Positions 15,943 to 25,017 of a DNA stretch of 64,000 nt are shown piece by piece. Source of the stretch: Pirellula sp. SH-Sr6A (GTDB lineage Bacteria > Planctomycetota > Planctomycetia > Pirellulales > Pirellulaceae); the NCBI RefSeq assembly GCF_001610875.1, contig NZ_CP011272.1, positions 4,941,988 to 5,005,987 of the forward strand, given 5' to 3'. The notes under the pieces were generated by a model. That model saw only the letters and a program-made list of their open reading frames with translations, was not told where the DNA came from and made no database searches. The position numbers and the translations under genes are program-made. Within the stretch, counting starts at the first letter, position 1. Every line of letters starts with the position of its first letter.

Positions 15943-18317
15943 TCCTTGTGCCTCATAAGGAAAGGACGGCTTTGCGTGATGGCGAGGAGAATCGTATGAA
16001 ACCGGAAATCGTCTGCGGCGGCTTTTCTTACAATTTCTCTTACATAGGGTCCGTCTTCGATTTCGGCGCCCCTTCCAAGCCCATAAGTCAACAGCTTCTC
16101 TACCAATGTACCAACGAATGCATCCGGCCGCTCCAGAATGCTGGACTCCAGATCGGCAACCGATGACGCCCGCTTCCCATCCGGCAGAACCGTCGCAGAA
16201 TCGATAGCCGCGTCTCCATCCCAATGTCTCCATCGACCAAGGGCATCGTACGATTCGAGCACAAATCCGACTGGATCGATCAGTTCATGACAGGATGCAC
16301 ACGCTGGATTCTCGCGGTGCTGGGCCAATCGTTCGCGAGTTGAAGCCGGACGGGACGATGAACGCTCTCCCAACGCGGGGATATTGGGGGGAGGCGGTAG
16401 CGGTGGCGTACCCAGGATATTTTCTAAAACCCAGCTTCCTCGAATCGTCGGAGAGGTCCGAGTCGCATACGACGTTACCGACAGGAGACTGGCGTGTCGA
16501 AGTATTCCACCTCGATGGAATTCTCCGACGTTCTCAACGCGTCTCGTTTCGCTCCCCAAGATTCCCGATATTCCATAATGGACCGCGAGTCGCTCATTCA
16601 TAAACGAATGTTCGCTTTGAATGAGCTGGAGGACCGAGCGATTCTCCAACAAGACTTCGCGGACGAGCGACTCGGTTTCTTCACGCATCGCGTTTCGCAA
16701 GTTGTCATCGAAATCGGGGTACAACCGTAGATCGGGAGAAATACTCGATAGATTGCGGAGATAGAGCCACTGCGATGCGAAGTTAGTCACCAATGCCTCG
16801 GCCCGGGGATCGCGCAGCATGCGTTTTACTTGCTCCTCCAGGATCGAAGGCTCTCGCAATCGACCGCTTTCGGCTAGTCGTAACAATTCTTCGTCAGGAA
16901 TACTGCTCCACAGAAAAAAAGAGAGTCGACTCGCCAATTCGACTGGACTCAGGGGCACGAGAGGAGGCGAATCGATCGAGGGTTCTTCGTTCGACGATTC
17001 GATTCGAAGCAAGAAATTCGGATTGACCAAAATCGATGCGATTCCCGCCTCCAGTCCATGGGCAAACCCTCGCGACTTGGCCGCAAGCTCAAACATCTTC
17101 CGCGGAGTCTCTAAATCCTCGTCGTGGATCGGTCTTCGGTACGCGCGTCGCGCGAGCCTCTCCAACACACCTTTAGCCACTTGAGCCTCATCCGCAGCAT
17201 CCGGTTGCACCGAAGCTCCCGCAAATAGCATTCGGGTGACCGGTGTGTCTGGGATGACATCCGTCTTTCGATCCAGCGGGCCCACGATTGATATTTCGTA
17301 AATCGCTGGGTGCATGCGCGGGTGCCGGTGTCGATTGTAGGACGCATCGAATGGTTGTCGTTTGATCTCCAAAAGGGACGCACTGGTCGCTGGAAAGGTT
17401 GCGCCGACGCGACGCACTCCCGCTTCTACCGGGATTCGAACTCGGAGATTGGCATCGATCAACGTGTGATCGTCACCTTGCGTCGGCTTCTGTATTGCAA
17501 ACCGATGCACCGGAGCGCGCTCGATCAAAATATCAAGATCCGTTGCCTTGCTGAGCCCCTCCACTTTTTCGTCGCGATCTCGCGTCAACCGAACCTGGAT
17601 TTCATAGATCCCCGTTGCAGGGAACGCGTATTCGAACTGCGCACCACCGCGAGTTCCGAGCGGGAGCCCGTCCACATGAGACTCCTGGCTTCGATCGGGC
17701 GGAATACGAACGGTGATTCCAGCTGGACCAAGCTCCTGAATTCCGAGCGCCAAACGACTGACATTTTGAGCAGCTTGAACCGCTCTCGAAATGAACGCGG
17801 GCGTCCACTCGCCCACCGTGATATTGTCAAAACCTTGGCTGGATTCATCCTTTGGTAGGAAGGCTGCAGCATCAATCGGGATTCCCATCAAATCGCGGAT
17901 GGCATTCTGATATTCGGTGCGGGTCAAACGTCGCAACCCTGGAGTTTTTGCTACGCGTGGATGGGCTTCGCTCTGCTGTTGAAGCCCCTGCTCCATTTCC
18001 GATCGCGCTGCCTGGAGCAACGCCGGGTCCGGTCGGTCATGCGAGGGGGGTGGCATTTGCCCTGCCCGCAGCTTGCGTAGGATCCGCTCCCAAGGCTTGG
18101 TGTCCAAGTCTGGGCTGTCCCAACTGGCGGATTGGGACAACAGCCCTTCGACCGAAAAAGAACCCTCCGGCGATGGGCCGGCATGGCAATCCAGACAGGA
18201 TTCGTTGAAGAGCCGCTCCACGGGAGGTCCCATCGCGATTGCGGAGGGGTTCCACTCGGAAGCGAGAGAGACCAAGAGTATGACTCCGCATGCTGCGGCA
18301 ATTCTGTTTGCGAACAT
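15939..18317 (-). CDS. DUF1592-type planctomycete cytochrome-like protein
   Basis: 792 aa from the ATG at 18317, which is followed by a good signal peptide; ATGs at 18329 and 18362 are in frame but spaced less well from a purine-rich sequence. The usual domain train is visible: an N-terminal haem-type CLDCH motif (PSCyt1-like) near residue 41, DUF1587 around 110-180, a carbohydrate-binding-like DUF1595 segment, DUF1592 in the middle with LSFFLWSSIPDEELL, then DUF1588 with a second haem-type CASCHELIDPVGF motif, and DUF1585 at the end. This indicates an exported c-type cytochrome-like redox protein. It overlaps the DUF1552 gene downstream and follows the sulfatase gene by about 30 bp. Confidence 0.9.
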   Translation of the reverse strand: MFANRIAAACGVILLVSLASEWNPSAIAMGPPVERLFNESCLDCHAGPSPEGSFSVEGLLSQSASWDSPDLDTKPWERILRKLRAGQMPPPSHDRPDPALLQAARSEMEQGLQQQSEAHPRVAKTPGLRRLTRTEYQNAIRDLMGIPIDAAAFLPKDESSQGFDNITVGEWTPAFISRAVQAAQNVSRLALGIQELGPAGITVRIPPDRSQESHVDGLPLGTRGGAQFEYAFPATGIYEIQVRLTRDRDEKVEGLSKATDLDILIERAPVHRFAIQKPTQGDDHTLIDANLRVRIPVEAGVRRVGATFPATSASLLEIKRQPFDASYNRHRHPRMHPAIYEISIVGPLDRKTDVIPDTPVTRMLFAGASVQPDAADEAQVAKGVLERLARRAYRRPIHDEDLETPRKMFELAAKSRGFAHGLEAGIASILVNPNFLLRIESSNEEPSIDSPPLVPLSPVELASRLSFFLWSSIPDEELLRLAESGRLREPSILEEQVKRMLRDPRAEALVTNFASQWLYLRNLSSISPDLRLYPDFDDNLRNAMREETESLVREVLLENRSVLQLIQSEHSFMNERLAVHYGISGILGSETRRVENVGEFHRGGILRHASLLSVTSYATRTSPTIRGSWVLENILGTPPLPPPPNIPALGERSSSRPASTRERLAQHRENPACASCHELIDPVGFVLESYDALGRWRHWDGDAAIDSATVLPDGKRASSVADLESSILERPDAFVGTLVEKLLTYGLGRGAEIEDGPYVREIVRKAAADDFRFHTILLAITQSRPFLMRHKE

Positions 18318-18349
18318 CGTATGCCCCATCCTCTCGAATGGCTCGGCTT

Positions 18350-20338
18350 TCAAAAATCCCATACGCGGTTCGCCCCCGGCGCGACCAGTTTGATCCAGTC
18401 GATCTGAACGAAGTCTTGTTTCGCAACTCGCGATGGGCTCGAGGGTAAAAAGAGCCGAAGGATCCCTTGGGTTGGACCGGTCTCAGGTATTTCTATCACG
18501 ATCTCATTCCAAGAATCCGAGGGGAGTTGGTAATCGACATGGTGCAACTCTTTGTTCGAAGACAAGCCAGCATTCTCGAGCCAAGCTACATGCCCAGTTC
18601 CTTCGGGACCGCGAAGTCGAATTTGCAGCTTGGAATGAGATGGGAGTTTACCCATGGGGAAACCGAGAAAGGGGCGTTCGGTGGTCGGAAGGAACTTTGC
18701 GACTCCGTCTTTGACTTGCGCGGTGCATCCTCGCGCTCGCCATCCCAGCAATTCCGGCAGAGGTTTGTCGTTCGTGTTGACTGCCTTCGACGTCGTCGCG
18801 GATGCATCGGATGCGCGTTTGGCTTTAGGCTTTCCCTCCTCCTCGGGATCGTATCGGGATGGATCAAAGTTTGGATTGCGGACCGGCACTACCGCATGGG
18901 TGCTTTGGAGGAAGCCTTCGATCATGACATCCAGTTCGACAACTTTCTCAGGCTCCTTGGCAGCCAAATTATTTTGCTCGCCAGGATCCTTCTCAAGGTC
19001 GTACAGGAGATACCGATGAGATCCATTTCCCGATCCGTGGAAAATGCGAATCAGTTTCCATCGCTCGTGATGAACGGCAACCGCGGGTGGTAACCAGTCG
19101 GGAACCAAGGGCGAGTGTGGAAAGTACTGGAAGGTAGGTGGGCGATGCAGTGGCTCACCGCGAAGAGCAGGCACGATGTCCGCCCCATCCAGCGGATAGT
19201 CCACGCCGGTAGGAATACCAAGACCATGAAGAAGTGTCGGAAAAAAATCCTCACTTTGGATCAACGCGTCCGATTGGCTTTCTGGCTGTGTGATGCCAGG
19301 CCAAGATATCACGCATGGAACACGAGTTCCCCCTTCGTACATCGTCGCCTTTCCTCCGCGCCAGGGTTGGTTATCGGTAGGTACATAACCATCCAAGTCG
19401 CTATACATGTTCCCGCCATTGTCCGAGGTGAAGACGATGATCGTTTTGTCGATCAATTGCAGTCTCTCCAGGGCGTCGAGTAACCGGCCGACCGCATCGT
19501 CCATGCTCGATACCATCGCGGCGTAGGTGGGACTCCGCTGTGGATCACTGGACTTCACCCGCTTTCGGTACTTTTCGATTCGATCCGGTTTCGCATCGAA
19601 CGGGGCGTGCACACTGAACATCCAATAGTTGAGGAAAAACGGTTTGTCTCGATTGGCTTCCAGCCATGCGACCGCTTCGTCGGCTATGCGATCTTCGATA
19701 TGCTCGGAAGCGACCTTCTCTTGAAAGGAGGGAAACTTCCACGGAGCAACGTAGCTTCCCGCCGGGCCCGGCCCCGGGTGATGCGGTATATCCACGTCGA
19801 ATCCCTGTTGAAGGGGGGAATAAGGTTCTGCCCCTAAGTGCCACTTGCCGAAATGACCCGTGGCGTAGCCCGCCTCCCGGAAGGCCTCGGCCAAAGTTCG
19901 ATACTCCCTCTTCAATCGTGTCACAGGATTGGGTTGGATCGCCATTTGATTAGGAGGTGCACGCGTACCTACCGAGGCGTTAAGGACAACTTGTGGCAAG
20001 TGGCAATTGGGGGTGGTGATGCCCGTTCGTGCAGGACTGAGGCCGGTCAAGATCGCGGAGCGATTGGGAGAACAGAGGGGACTTGCTGAGTAAGCCCTCG
20101 TAAAGGTCATACCGAGCTTCGCCAGTCGCTGAACATGGGGCGTGTCGTACAAGCTCGTTGTGCCATACAGCGTGGTGTCGCTCCAGCCCAGATCATCCGC
20201 CAAGATGAAAACGACGTTGCGTTGGGGCACCTCCTCTGCATGAAGGTTCATTGCCCCGAGAAGCGACAGACCGATGCACACGAGTATGTGGAAGGAGGAT
20301 CGCATGCTCGCCCATGAAGGAGAGAGGAGGTTCATCAT
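18350..20338 (-). CDS. Sulfatase, type I (formylglycine-dependent), exported
   Basis: 662 aa with a signal peptide (hydrophobic about 15-34). The alkaline-phosphatase-fold sulfatase motifs are present: [12 protein letters not shown] with metal aspartates, the formylglycine box CSPNR (Cys89, Pro91, Arg93), GKWHLG, and FTSDNGG. A C-terminal extension of about 130 residues (from 530) after the catalytic domain looks like a separate beta domain. Activity needs conversion of Cys89 to formylglycine by an enzyme not encoded here. Planctomycetes carry many such enzymes for sulfated polysaccharides. It heads the operon with the DUF1592, DUF1552 and ankyrin genes. The exact sulfate ester is unknown. 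Confidence 0.92.
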   Translation of the reverse strand: MMNLLSPSWASMRSSFHILVCIGLSLLGAMNLHAEEVPQRNVVFILADDLGWSDTTLYGTTSLYDTPHVQRLAKLGMTFTRAYSASPLCSPNRSAILTGLSPARTGITTPNCHLPQVVLNASVGTRAPPNQMAIQPNPVTRLKREYRTLAEAFREAGYATGHFGKWHLGAEPYSPLQQGFDVDIPHHPGPGPAGSYVAPWKFPSFQEKVASEHIEDRIADEAVAWLEANRDKPFFLNYWMFSVHAPFDAKPDRIEKYRKRVKSSDPQRSPTYAAMVSSMDDAVGRLLDALERLQLIDKTIIVFTSDNGGNMYSDLDGYVPTDNQPWRGGKATMYEGGTRVPCVISWPGITQPESQSDALIQSEDFFPTLLHGLGIPTGVDYPLDGADIVPALRGEPLHRPPTFQYFPHSPLVPDWLPPAVAVHHERWKLIRIFHGSGNGSHRYLLYDLEKDPGEQNNLAAKEPEKVVELDVMIEGFLQSTHAVVPVRNPNFDPSRYDPEEEGKPKAKRASDASATTSKAVNTNDKPLPELLGWRARGCTAQVKDGVAKFLPTTERPFLGFPMGKLPSHSKLQIRLRGPEGTGHVAWLENAGLSSNKELHHVDYQLPSDSWNEIVIEIPETGPTQGILRLFLPSSPSRVAKQDFVQIDWIKLVAPGANRVWDF

Positions 20339-20380
20339 GGAGATCGTAAGGGAGGTGTTGGTTGGATAGACAGACCGAGT

Positions 20381-20956
20381 CTAGGCGGGAAAGACGACCT
20401 TGTCGTACACGTCGGCTGCCAGAAGTTGGCATCCGATTGCCTCGAGCTCGATTTTACCTTCCAAGGTCGAGCAACTGGCCAAGCTCCAAGTGGCATCGTC
20501 GCGACGGGTGAAGCAATCGATGGCGTACCGATCCTGAGCGATCAATACATAGTGCTGCAAACCGGGAATCGTTCGATAATGCTCAAACTTCTTCCCCCGA
20601 TCATAAGCTTCCGTGGAATCGGATAGGACTTCGACCAGGATAATCGGATTAAGCAATACATCCCCTCCATCGGAATCCAGTTGAGGATCTCCGCAGACGA
20701 CCGAAAGATCGGGATAGGTATAAAGGCCCGTCGCCGCCACGCGCAACTTCAAGTCGCTTGGAAAAACTCGACAGGGTTTTCTCTTGAGTTGCAGTCCCAG
20801 ACTCTGAATTCCGTTGCTAACGATCAAGTTGTGATTGGCCGACGCCCCGACCATTGCAAACATCTCACCCCGAAAGTACTCCGAACGGAATTCCGCCTGG
20901 CGTTCTCGATGCAAGTATTCATCTGGGGTGATGCACGGTTTAGGGGCGGTTGCCAT
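20381..20956 (-). CDS. Uma2-family (DUF820) putative restriction-endonuclease-fold protein
   Basis: 191 aa from the ATG at 20956, which has GAGGA nine bases upstream; an in-frame start 32 codons earlier lacks support. The core is that of Uma2 proteins: TPDEYLHRER, EYFRGEMFAM, YTYPDLSVVCG and LVEVLSDSTEAYDRGKKFEHYR, giving the D...ExV pattern of a PD-(D/E)XK nuclease fold. Uma2 proteins are abundant in planctomycetes and cyanobacteria; their biological role is unknown. It is 42 bp upstream of the sulfatase start on the same strand, but a functional link is not implied. Confidence 0.85.
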   Translation of the reverse strand: MATAPKPCITPDEYLHRERQAEFRSEYFRGEMFAMVGASANHNLIVSNGIQSLGLQLKRKPCRVFPSDLKLRVAATGLYTYPDLSVVCGDPQLDSDGGDVLLNPIILVEVLSDSTEAYDRGKKFEHYRTIPGLQHYVLIAQDRYAIDCFTRRDDATWSLASCSTLEGKIELEAIGCQLLAADVYDKVVFPA

Positions 20957-21182
20957 GGAAAGGATTCCTCGCGTTTTCAGGAAGACCGATGCCTCTCCAT
21001 TATAACCTCGGAGATCAGGCCGGCTGAGGTGGATTCCCCCGATAGGATCCACCCTGATTCAGGCTGAATACCTTCTTTTTCCACCTCCGTTCGAAAATCC
21101 CCCATGGTTTGACCAGACGTGTCCCTGCTACACCGATCCTAGAGGTAACAGGATGGAACTCAACGGAGGAAAGGGACGAGCG

Positions 21183-21476
21183 ATGAATGCAAAAGAGATG
21201 GTGGCAATCAATCGAGCGATGCAGAACCCAGATGACTTGGTGGTTCAGCTTCAGTACATCGATAAAGCGGGAATCATTACTGAGCGAGTCATCAGCCCGA
21301 TCCGATGGCTTGGTGGACAATCCCTACTGGCACTTTGTCTTTGTCGCGAAACACCCCGAAGGTTTGAATTGGCGCGATGTTCGCAGATTCGGCTCGTGAG
21401 AGCCGATGATGTCCTGATGCCCGTGCCGATTCGCACGATCGAATCGGCGACCTCGCTAGAGCCCTGCCTTACGTAG
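21183..21476 (+). CDS. Small WYL-domain-like protein
   Basis: 97 aa from the ATG at 21183, preceded by GGAGG; an in-frame ATG at 21153 with AGAGG at seven bases is an equally possible start (107 aa). The pattern QLQYIDKAGIITER, then P..W..G.SLLALCLCR, then RRFELARCSQIRL follows the WYL domain (beta strands ending in a ligand-binding Arg-rich strand). WYL domains normally sit in transcriptional regulators and sense nucleotides; here there is no HTH, so this is a stand-alone WYL-like protein. Its 3' end overlaps the convergent desaturase gene by 8 bp. Confidence 0.65.
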   Translation: MNAKEMVAINRAMQNPDDLVVQLQYIDKAGIITERVISPIRWLGGQSLLALCLCRETPRRFELARCSQIRLVRADDVLMPVPIRTIESATSLEPCLT

Positions 21477-23022
21477 CGGTTGCAGCCAGCTGACCGGCTT
21501 GGTGATCGTTGTCGACAGTGTCCCCGGCAATCCATCCACTCATCAAGACCATCGGCATACCAGGTCCTGGGTGAGCAGCCCCCCCAGCCAAATAGAGGCC
21601 CTTCAGATCCTTGGAGCGGTTCGCAGGCTTGAATGCCCCCAGATACTTGCCGTGGCTGGCCAAACCATAGATGGCACCATTGAGAACCCGGTACCGTTTG
21701 TGGATTCCTTCGGGGGTCAACGAGGCCTCGCAAACGATGCGATCGCGAATCCCTTTCATGCCTCCTGTCCGTTCCAGCTTGTCCAGGATCACTTCCCGAT
21801 ATTCGGGTAACATCTTGCTCCAATCGTGCTCGGGTCTCAGATAGGGGGTATGGACCAAGATGTACAAAGCTTCTCCTCCTGGCGGTGCAACAGCAGGTTC
21901 GCTGATCGAGGGGGCGCACACATAAGCTGTCGGATCGGGAGCCGGTTTGCCTTGTCGGTAGATGTAATCGAACTCTTCGTGGGGATCTTTGGAGAAAACA
22001 AAATTATGGTGAAGCAGATGGTCGTACTTCTGGTTTAGTCCCAGATAGAGCACGACTCCGGAGCAAGCCGGTTCGTACTTGCGTCGTTTCTCAAACTTCT
22101 TCTCGGTCGCTGTTCCGTTTAGCAATTCGCGGTGTGTTCGGACGCTATCGCAGTTCGAAACCACCGCATCGAATTGGAATGTTTCGCCGGATGCGGTCGT
22201 AACGCCGCGCACCGATTGACCATCGTTTTGAATGGAGACGACATCGATGCTCGTTCGTATATCCACGCCCAATTCTCTCGCGAGCTTTTCCAAGGCGACG
22301 GGAACCGCTCGAGTACCGCCAATCGGATACCACACCCCTTCCTCAGTTTGCATATGCGCGATCCCGCACAGAACCGCAGGGGAGGCTTCAGGGGACGATC
22401 CGACGTATTGGGTGAAGTGGTCGATCATTTGCGCGGCCCGTTCGTCTGGAACACACGACCGGACCAATCCCGCAACCGATCTCCCCATGCGAAGGGACAA
22501 TACATCCTTCAGAACGGCAGGTGAAAAAGCCCCTCCCACCTCCATCGTATCGGCAATACCTCCAACGCTCCGCCAGAAGAAGAACTTGTCTGATACTTTG
22601 TGCAACTGCTTCGAGATTTGCATGAATCGTTCGTAACCAGCCCCTGCACCAGGGTTCTTGGAGAATTTGTCCAAGTTCTCTCGCATCTTTTGGATATCGG
22701 AGATGAGGTCTAGAACGCTGCCGTCTTCGAAGAAGCATCGCCACTGTGGATCGAGCGGGACCAGATCCATGTAATCCTCGAGCTTGCGATTGGCTTCACT
22801 GAAGATGCGTTTGAGGACCGATGGCAGTGTGAGAATGGTCGGTCCCATATCGAATCGGTATCCGTCCTGCTGATGAACGGCTGCCTTGCCACCGACCCAT
22901 TCGTTCTTTTCCAGCAGCGTAACGCGGTGCCCACGGGCCGCGAGCGTGCAGGCTGCGGCGAGGCCGGCGAGTCCTCCGCCGACGACGCCTATGTTCAAGG
23001 AACGACCGTTTTGTTGGATCAT
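21469..23022 (-). CDS. CrtI/CrtN-family carotenoid desaturase or oxidase
   Basis: 517 aa from the ATG at 23022, which has GAGG seven bases upstream; a TTG 12 bases earlier is less likely. The N-terminus has a Rossmann FAD motif, GVVGGGLAGLAAAC, followed by LLEKNEWVGGKA and FDMGPTILTLP, the hallmark of phytoene-desaturase-type enzymes. The C-terminal HPGPGMPMVLMSGWIAG motif is typical of CrtI, CrtN and CrtP. Sequence reading alone does not separate a desaturase from a terminal oxidase. The gene lies 30 bp behind an aldehyde dehydrogenase gene on the same strand, as expected for a C30 (diapo)carotenoid pathway that ends in carboxylic acids. Confidence 0.82.
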   Translation of the reverse strand: MIQQNGRSLNIGVVGGGLAGLAAACTLAARGHRVTLLEKNEWVGGKAAVHQQDGYRFDMGPTILTLPSVLKRIFSEANRKLEDYMDLVPLDPQWRCFFEDGSVLDLISDIQKMRENLDKFSKNPGAGAGYERFMQISKQLHKVSDKFFFWRSVGGIADTMEVGGAFSPAVLKDVLSLRMGRSVAGLVRSCVPDERAAQMIDHFTQYVGSSPEASPAVLCGIAHMQTEEGVWYPIGGTRAVPVALEKLARELGVDIRTSIDVVSIQNDGQSVRGVTTASGETFQFDAVVSNCDSVRTHRELLNGTATEKKFEKRRKYEPACSGVVLYLGLNQKYDHLLHHNFVFSKDPHEEFDYIYRQGKPAPDPTAYVCAPSISEPAVAPPGGEALYILVHTPYLRPEHDWSKMLPEYREVILDKLERTGGMKGIRDRIVCEASLTPEGIHKRYRVLNGAIYGLASHGKYLGAFKPANRSKDLKGLYLAGGAAHPGPGMPMVLMSGWIAGDTVDNDHQAGQLAATAT

Positions 23023-23052
23023 GACAAACCTCAAAGTCCGATTTTTTGTGGG

Positions 23053-24621
23053 TTATTGCTTGTTTCGCATCGCCAAAATAGCTTGAACAATCTGCCGAAC
23101 GCCATTCCAACGAGCCAGCCAAGTGCTCGAGTGGACGCATTGTAGCAATCCGTCTAGGACGGATTCGTCGGCCGGTGTCGGGGGCTGAGCGTGGGGTAGC
23201 CAAGCCCCTTTGCGAACCGAAACGACCTTGGGAACGGTCATCGAGAGAAGCCCTTCATCCCCTCGCGTCACACCAAATCCGCTTTCGCCACGGCCGCCGA
23301 ATGGGAGTTGCGGATCCGCCGTTGGGACGATCAAGTCGTTGATCGTGATGCAACCGGCGGTGATGTATTTGGTGATCCGCAATGCGTCTTCCAAGGGACC
23401 GAAGATGCTTGCCGAAAGTGCATACGGGCATTGCGAGTCTGCTTGCAAAGCATCCGCCCAATCGTCCACCGGAATGATCATCAACACCGGCGCGAAAATG
23501 TCCCACGAGCACATGTCCATGGCGGGAGTCATATCGGTGAGAACCAGGTGCCCCATCGCCACTGTCTTGGTATTACCCGACTCGCTCGAATCGTTCCGCT
23601 CCAAGGTCCGCAGATCGGGAAGTGGATGTCGTCCATGGCTTTCGAATACCTTGGCACCCTGGGCTACCGCGTTTTCGACGCCATCCCAGACTCGGCGATA
23701 AACGGATGTTGGAATAGGGGAGCTCCAATCCCTTTGATTCTCTTGCGCAAGTCGCTGGGCTAGCAATCGATGGAACACCTCAGACGCTTTTCGGGTGATA
23801 AAGACCCTTCGCGGGGCCATGCAAGTCGCGCCACCGTTGAGCCGCAATCCGAACAAGAGCAAATCGCAAACGCGATGCATATCGGCCCCCGGCAGTACGT
23901 AGACCGCATCGCAGCCACTCAATTCCATGGTGGCAGGAGTCAACGAGTTCGCCAGCCGTCCGAGGACCGTGCGGCCTGATGCGCTGCTACCTGTCATCAC
24001 GACTTTATCGACACCAATTTCCATCGCATGCTCGGCGGCCGCGATGCTGCTATCCAACACCAAGATCAAGCCCTCGGGGACCCCTGATTCTTCCAGGATC
24101 TTCACCCACAACTCGGTGACCCTTTCCGCGCCGGGAGCCGGCTTGATCACGACACCGTTTCCGGCCGCCAACGCCTGCAAAGTTTGTACGCCAGTCAACA
24201 GCAACGGATAATTGCCCGCCCCGATGATCAAGACCAAGCCATGGGGAACTCGCTCCACCGTGGAATGGAGACCTCCCAGCCAAAACGGGGTTACCCAGCG
24301 GCTCGCATAGCGCGTCTTCAAAATCTTGCGTGCTCGTCTGCAGACCCATCTCGCAGCATCGGCCAAGGGAAGCAACTCCGCGGCAACGGTCTCTCGATAC
24401 CCTTGCCGCGTTGGGGTTTGAATCGCGTCGGCCAACTCCCGCCGGTAATGCACCAGCAGGCTTCGCACTTTCTTGAGCCTGCTCAATCGCTCCTTGAGCG
24501 GCAGCTGACTCCATGCCAGCTGAGCTCCGTAGGCGCGCGAGAACTCGCTCTCTTTCGGGGAGCTTCCGGCTTTGTGGGGAATGCTTGAAAGCTTGGACAA
24601 AAAGGACGCATCGACATTCAT
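23053..24621 (-). CDS. Aldehyde dehydrogenase, probably for apocarotenoid aldehydes
   Basis: 522 aa, full ALDH fold. Cofactor-loop motifs GAGNYPLLL, KPAPGAE and TGSSASGRTVL are present; the general-base Glu is in MELSGCDAV and the catalytic Cys in GGATCMAPRRVF. The PFGGRGESGFG motif is near the end. The type resembles class 3 and 4,4-diaponeurosporene-aldehyde dehydrogenases. An extra N-terminal part (1-40) and a C-terminal tail after residue 470 are family-variable. It is the first gene of a pair with the CrtI/CrtN-type protein, and on this basis a role in oxidising C30 carotenoid aldehydes is inferred, not shown. Confidence 0.85.
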   Translation of the reverse strand: MNVDASFLSKLSSIPHKAGSSPKESEFSRAYGAQLAWSQLPLKERLSRLKKVRSLLVHYRRELADAIQTPTRQGYRETVAAELLPLADAARWVCRRARKILKTRYASRWVTPFWLGGLHSTVERVPHGLVLIIGAGNYPLLLTGVQTLQALAAGNGVVIKPAPGAERVTELWVKILEESGVPEGLILVLDSSIAAAEHAMEIGVDKVVMTGSSASGRTVLGRLANSLTPATMELSGCDAVYVLPGADMHRVCDLLLFGLRLNGGATCMAPRRVFITRKASEVFHRLLAQRLAQENQRDWSSPIPTSVYRRVWDGVENAVAQGAKVFESHGRHPLPDLRTLERNDSSESGNTKTVAMGHLVLTDMTPAMDMCSWDIFAPVLMIIPVDDWADALQADSQCPYALSASIFGPLEDALRITKYITAGCITINDLIVPTADPQLPFGGRGESGFGVTRGDEGLLSMTVPKVVSVRKGAWLPHAQPPTPADESVLDGLLQCVHSSTWLARWNGVRQIVQAILAMRNKQ

Positions 24622-25017
24622 GCCATGAGCATATCAGTATCCCTGCACTCCAGGTAGGGCTTGAAATCGCAGCGTATTCCTCCCTCCTTTCCTAAGACCA
24701 TGGCCGTCTCGGAACACGGTCCGTGTTCCTTCAAGGGAAACCTACCAGCAGATTTACTAGCCACTCCCATTGGAAGCCTTATTCCAACCGGGGCAAATCG
24801 ATCTCGTCTCTCGATTCCTTTTCTATCTTTTTCGAGGTATCGCAGCGCCCTTGCAGCCCACAGTCATCCACGGCGACACCCGATTTTCCTATTTCCCCCC
24901 CAATTGGCACGACCCATGCGTTCTACGCAATAGTGCTGATGCCAACCCGAGAACTTCCACGCCCGGGTTCTCCCTTTCTTTTATTCACTTAGGATTCCAT
25001 TCCACAGGACGTTTCCC
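24622..25017. other. Divergent intergenic region, 396 bp
   Basis: This stretch lies between the ALDH gene (minus) and the DUF1559 gene (plus) and should hold both promoters. The only clear structure is a near-perfect 19-base palindrome at 24711-24729. I found no coding frame that looks real and no convincing -35/-10 pair. Confidence 0.5.
24711..24729. promoter_or_regulatory. 19-base palindrome, possible operator
   Basis: GGAACACGG, a single T, then CCGTGTTCC: nine-base arms around one centre base. It lies in the divergent promoter region of the ALDH/desaturase unit and the DUF1559 gene, 90 bp from the ALDH start. Without a T-tract it is not a terminator for either gene. The 12-mer AACACGGTCCGT also occurs on the minus strand at 28420-28431 within a terminator. 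Confidence 0.4.
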
